The position numbers were made by a program, and so were the translations under genes. Of a stretch of 64,000 bases of DNA, positions 63,345-64,000 are shown piece by piece; positions within the stretch are counted from its first letter, which is position 1, and each line of letters begins with the position of its first letter. The stretch lies in contig NC_060106.1 of the NCBI RefSeq assembly GCF_021155765.1, positions 11,663,501 to 11,727,500 of the forward strand. Direction: 5' to 3'. Below the pieces are notes generated by a model. It ran no database searches. It worked only from the letters and a program-made list of their open reading frames with translations, and was not told the DNA's origin. Source of the DNA: Diprion similis (lineage: Eukaryota > Arthropoda > Insecta > Hymenoptera > Diprionidae).

Positions 63345-64000
63345 AAGGTACAGTTAGAATCGCGGAAGAAATGACCAGCCTCTATCAGCGAAGGATGCTG
63401 AGGGTCGCTTGACGTGGCTTTCGCACTCTGATGAACCCGCGGTAGTCGAGTCATTCAGGAACTCACCAGGTCATATCTGAATCCGCAAACGCGTGCAGTA
63501 AAATAAATTTTTCTTGCAGAAAAAAAATATGTGTTCAAATGCTAAAAATTATAAGAACACAATGAATTATAGACATACAACTGGAGCTGTCGTCTTTTGG
63601 TTTGAGTGAAATTCTCATCACGCGTTATAATTGCATCTCGTAAATTGTCACACTTTCGTCTTAAAAACAAGATCACTTACAACTAGTTATCGAGATGTGA
63701 AATACAGCGAGTCTCAGACGTCAACCCATTCGAACGAAAAAAGAGAAAAAAATCATCCGAGATCCCGATTCTAATACTGGCAAATATACTGGTCGACAAT
63801 CAGATGATCCTAACCGGGTGGGATGTAACAGACGGTAAGATTTTAATGCCGAGTATTCATAGCTATAAGCGTCGATCTAGTCTGACATGGCGCGGGGCTA
63901 TTCGCCTATCGCGAAGGCGTGATCTAAGTTTTCTTATTTAATTATCTCAACGAGATGACTTAATGAGATGCCCGGAGCCGATACTGAGCCCGCAGAGGTG

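Larger units (their letters stand above)
56951..64000. other. Gene-free right end of the window
   Basis: Besides the simple repeats listed separately and a short GA run near 60,668, I could support no gene. Open frames are short, occur on both strands and have no recognisable domain. The 61,500-61,760 part is GC-rich and could be an unrecognised exon or regulatory block. The region may lie within the 5' part of the BTB gene or be intergenic. Confidence 0.4.

Overview
The window is nuclear DNA of an animal, almost certainly an insect: all genes are split by short GT-AG introns, and the recognisable ones are an arthropod SmydA-type SET/MYND protein, a secreted NDNF/Nord-type protein, a BTB-Psq transcription factor of the jim lovell type and a rhodopsin-class receptor. 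A hymenopteran is plausible but the sequence alone does not prove the order.

Layout. Positions 1 to about 19,875 are one uninterrupted satellite array: about 58 head-to-tail monomers of exactly 342 bp, running off the left edge. Diagnostic variants show several overlapping higher-order registers (blocks of 1, 2, 3, 4 and 7 monomers copied locally), and the monomers decay towards the right boundary. One isolated, strongly diverged monomer remnant survives at about 20,240-20,550. Positions 21,619-23,439 (+) hold the SmydA gene in four exons. Positions 23,882-25,511 (-) hold a four-exon GPCR, convergent with it. Positions 28,177-35,674 (-) hold a six-exon NDNF/Nord-like secreted protein. A 231-bp foldback MITE sits at 36,169-36,399 just upstream of it. 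Positions 36,400-41,500 are partly GC-rich and contain no gene I can support. Positions 41,500-49,817 are AT-rich and crowded with microsatellites, directly downstream of the last gene; they also contain a well-paired 114-nt hairpin. Positions 49,818-52,945 (-) hold the two coding exons of the jim lovell-like BTB-Psq factor. Its 5' flank, to the window end, has simple repeats and G-runs but no supported coding exon.

The genes are ordinary chromosomal genes with no operon logic. Three of the four are on the minus strand. The one placed next to the satellite is SmydA, whose start codon is about 1.7 kb from the array edge. All exon boundaries were set by hand from reading frame, splice dinucleotides and phase; each joined frame closes exactly (480, 376, 460 or 464, and 672 codons). 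The most unusual material is the satellite (perfect length conservation, mosaic higher-order structure, decaying edge), the MITE and the hairpin at 46,402-46,515.
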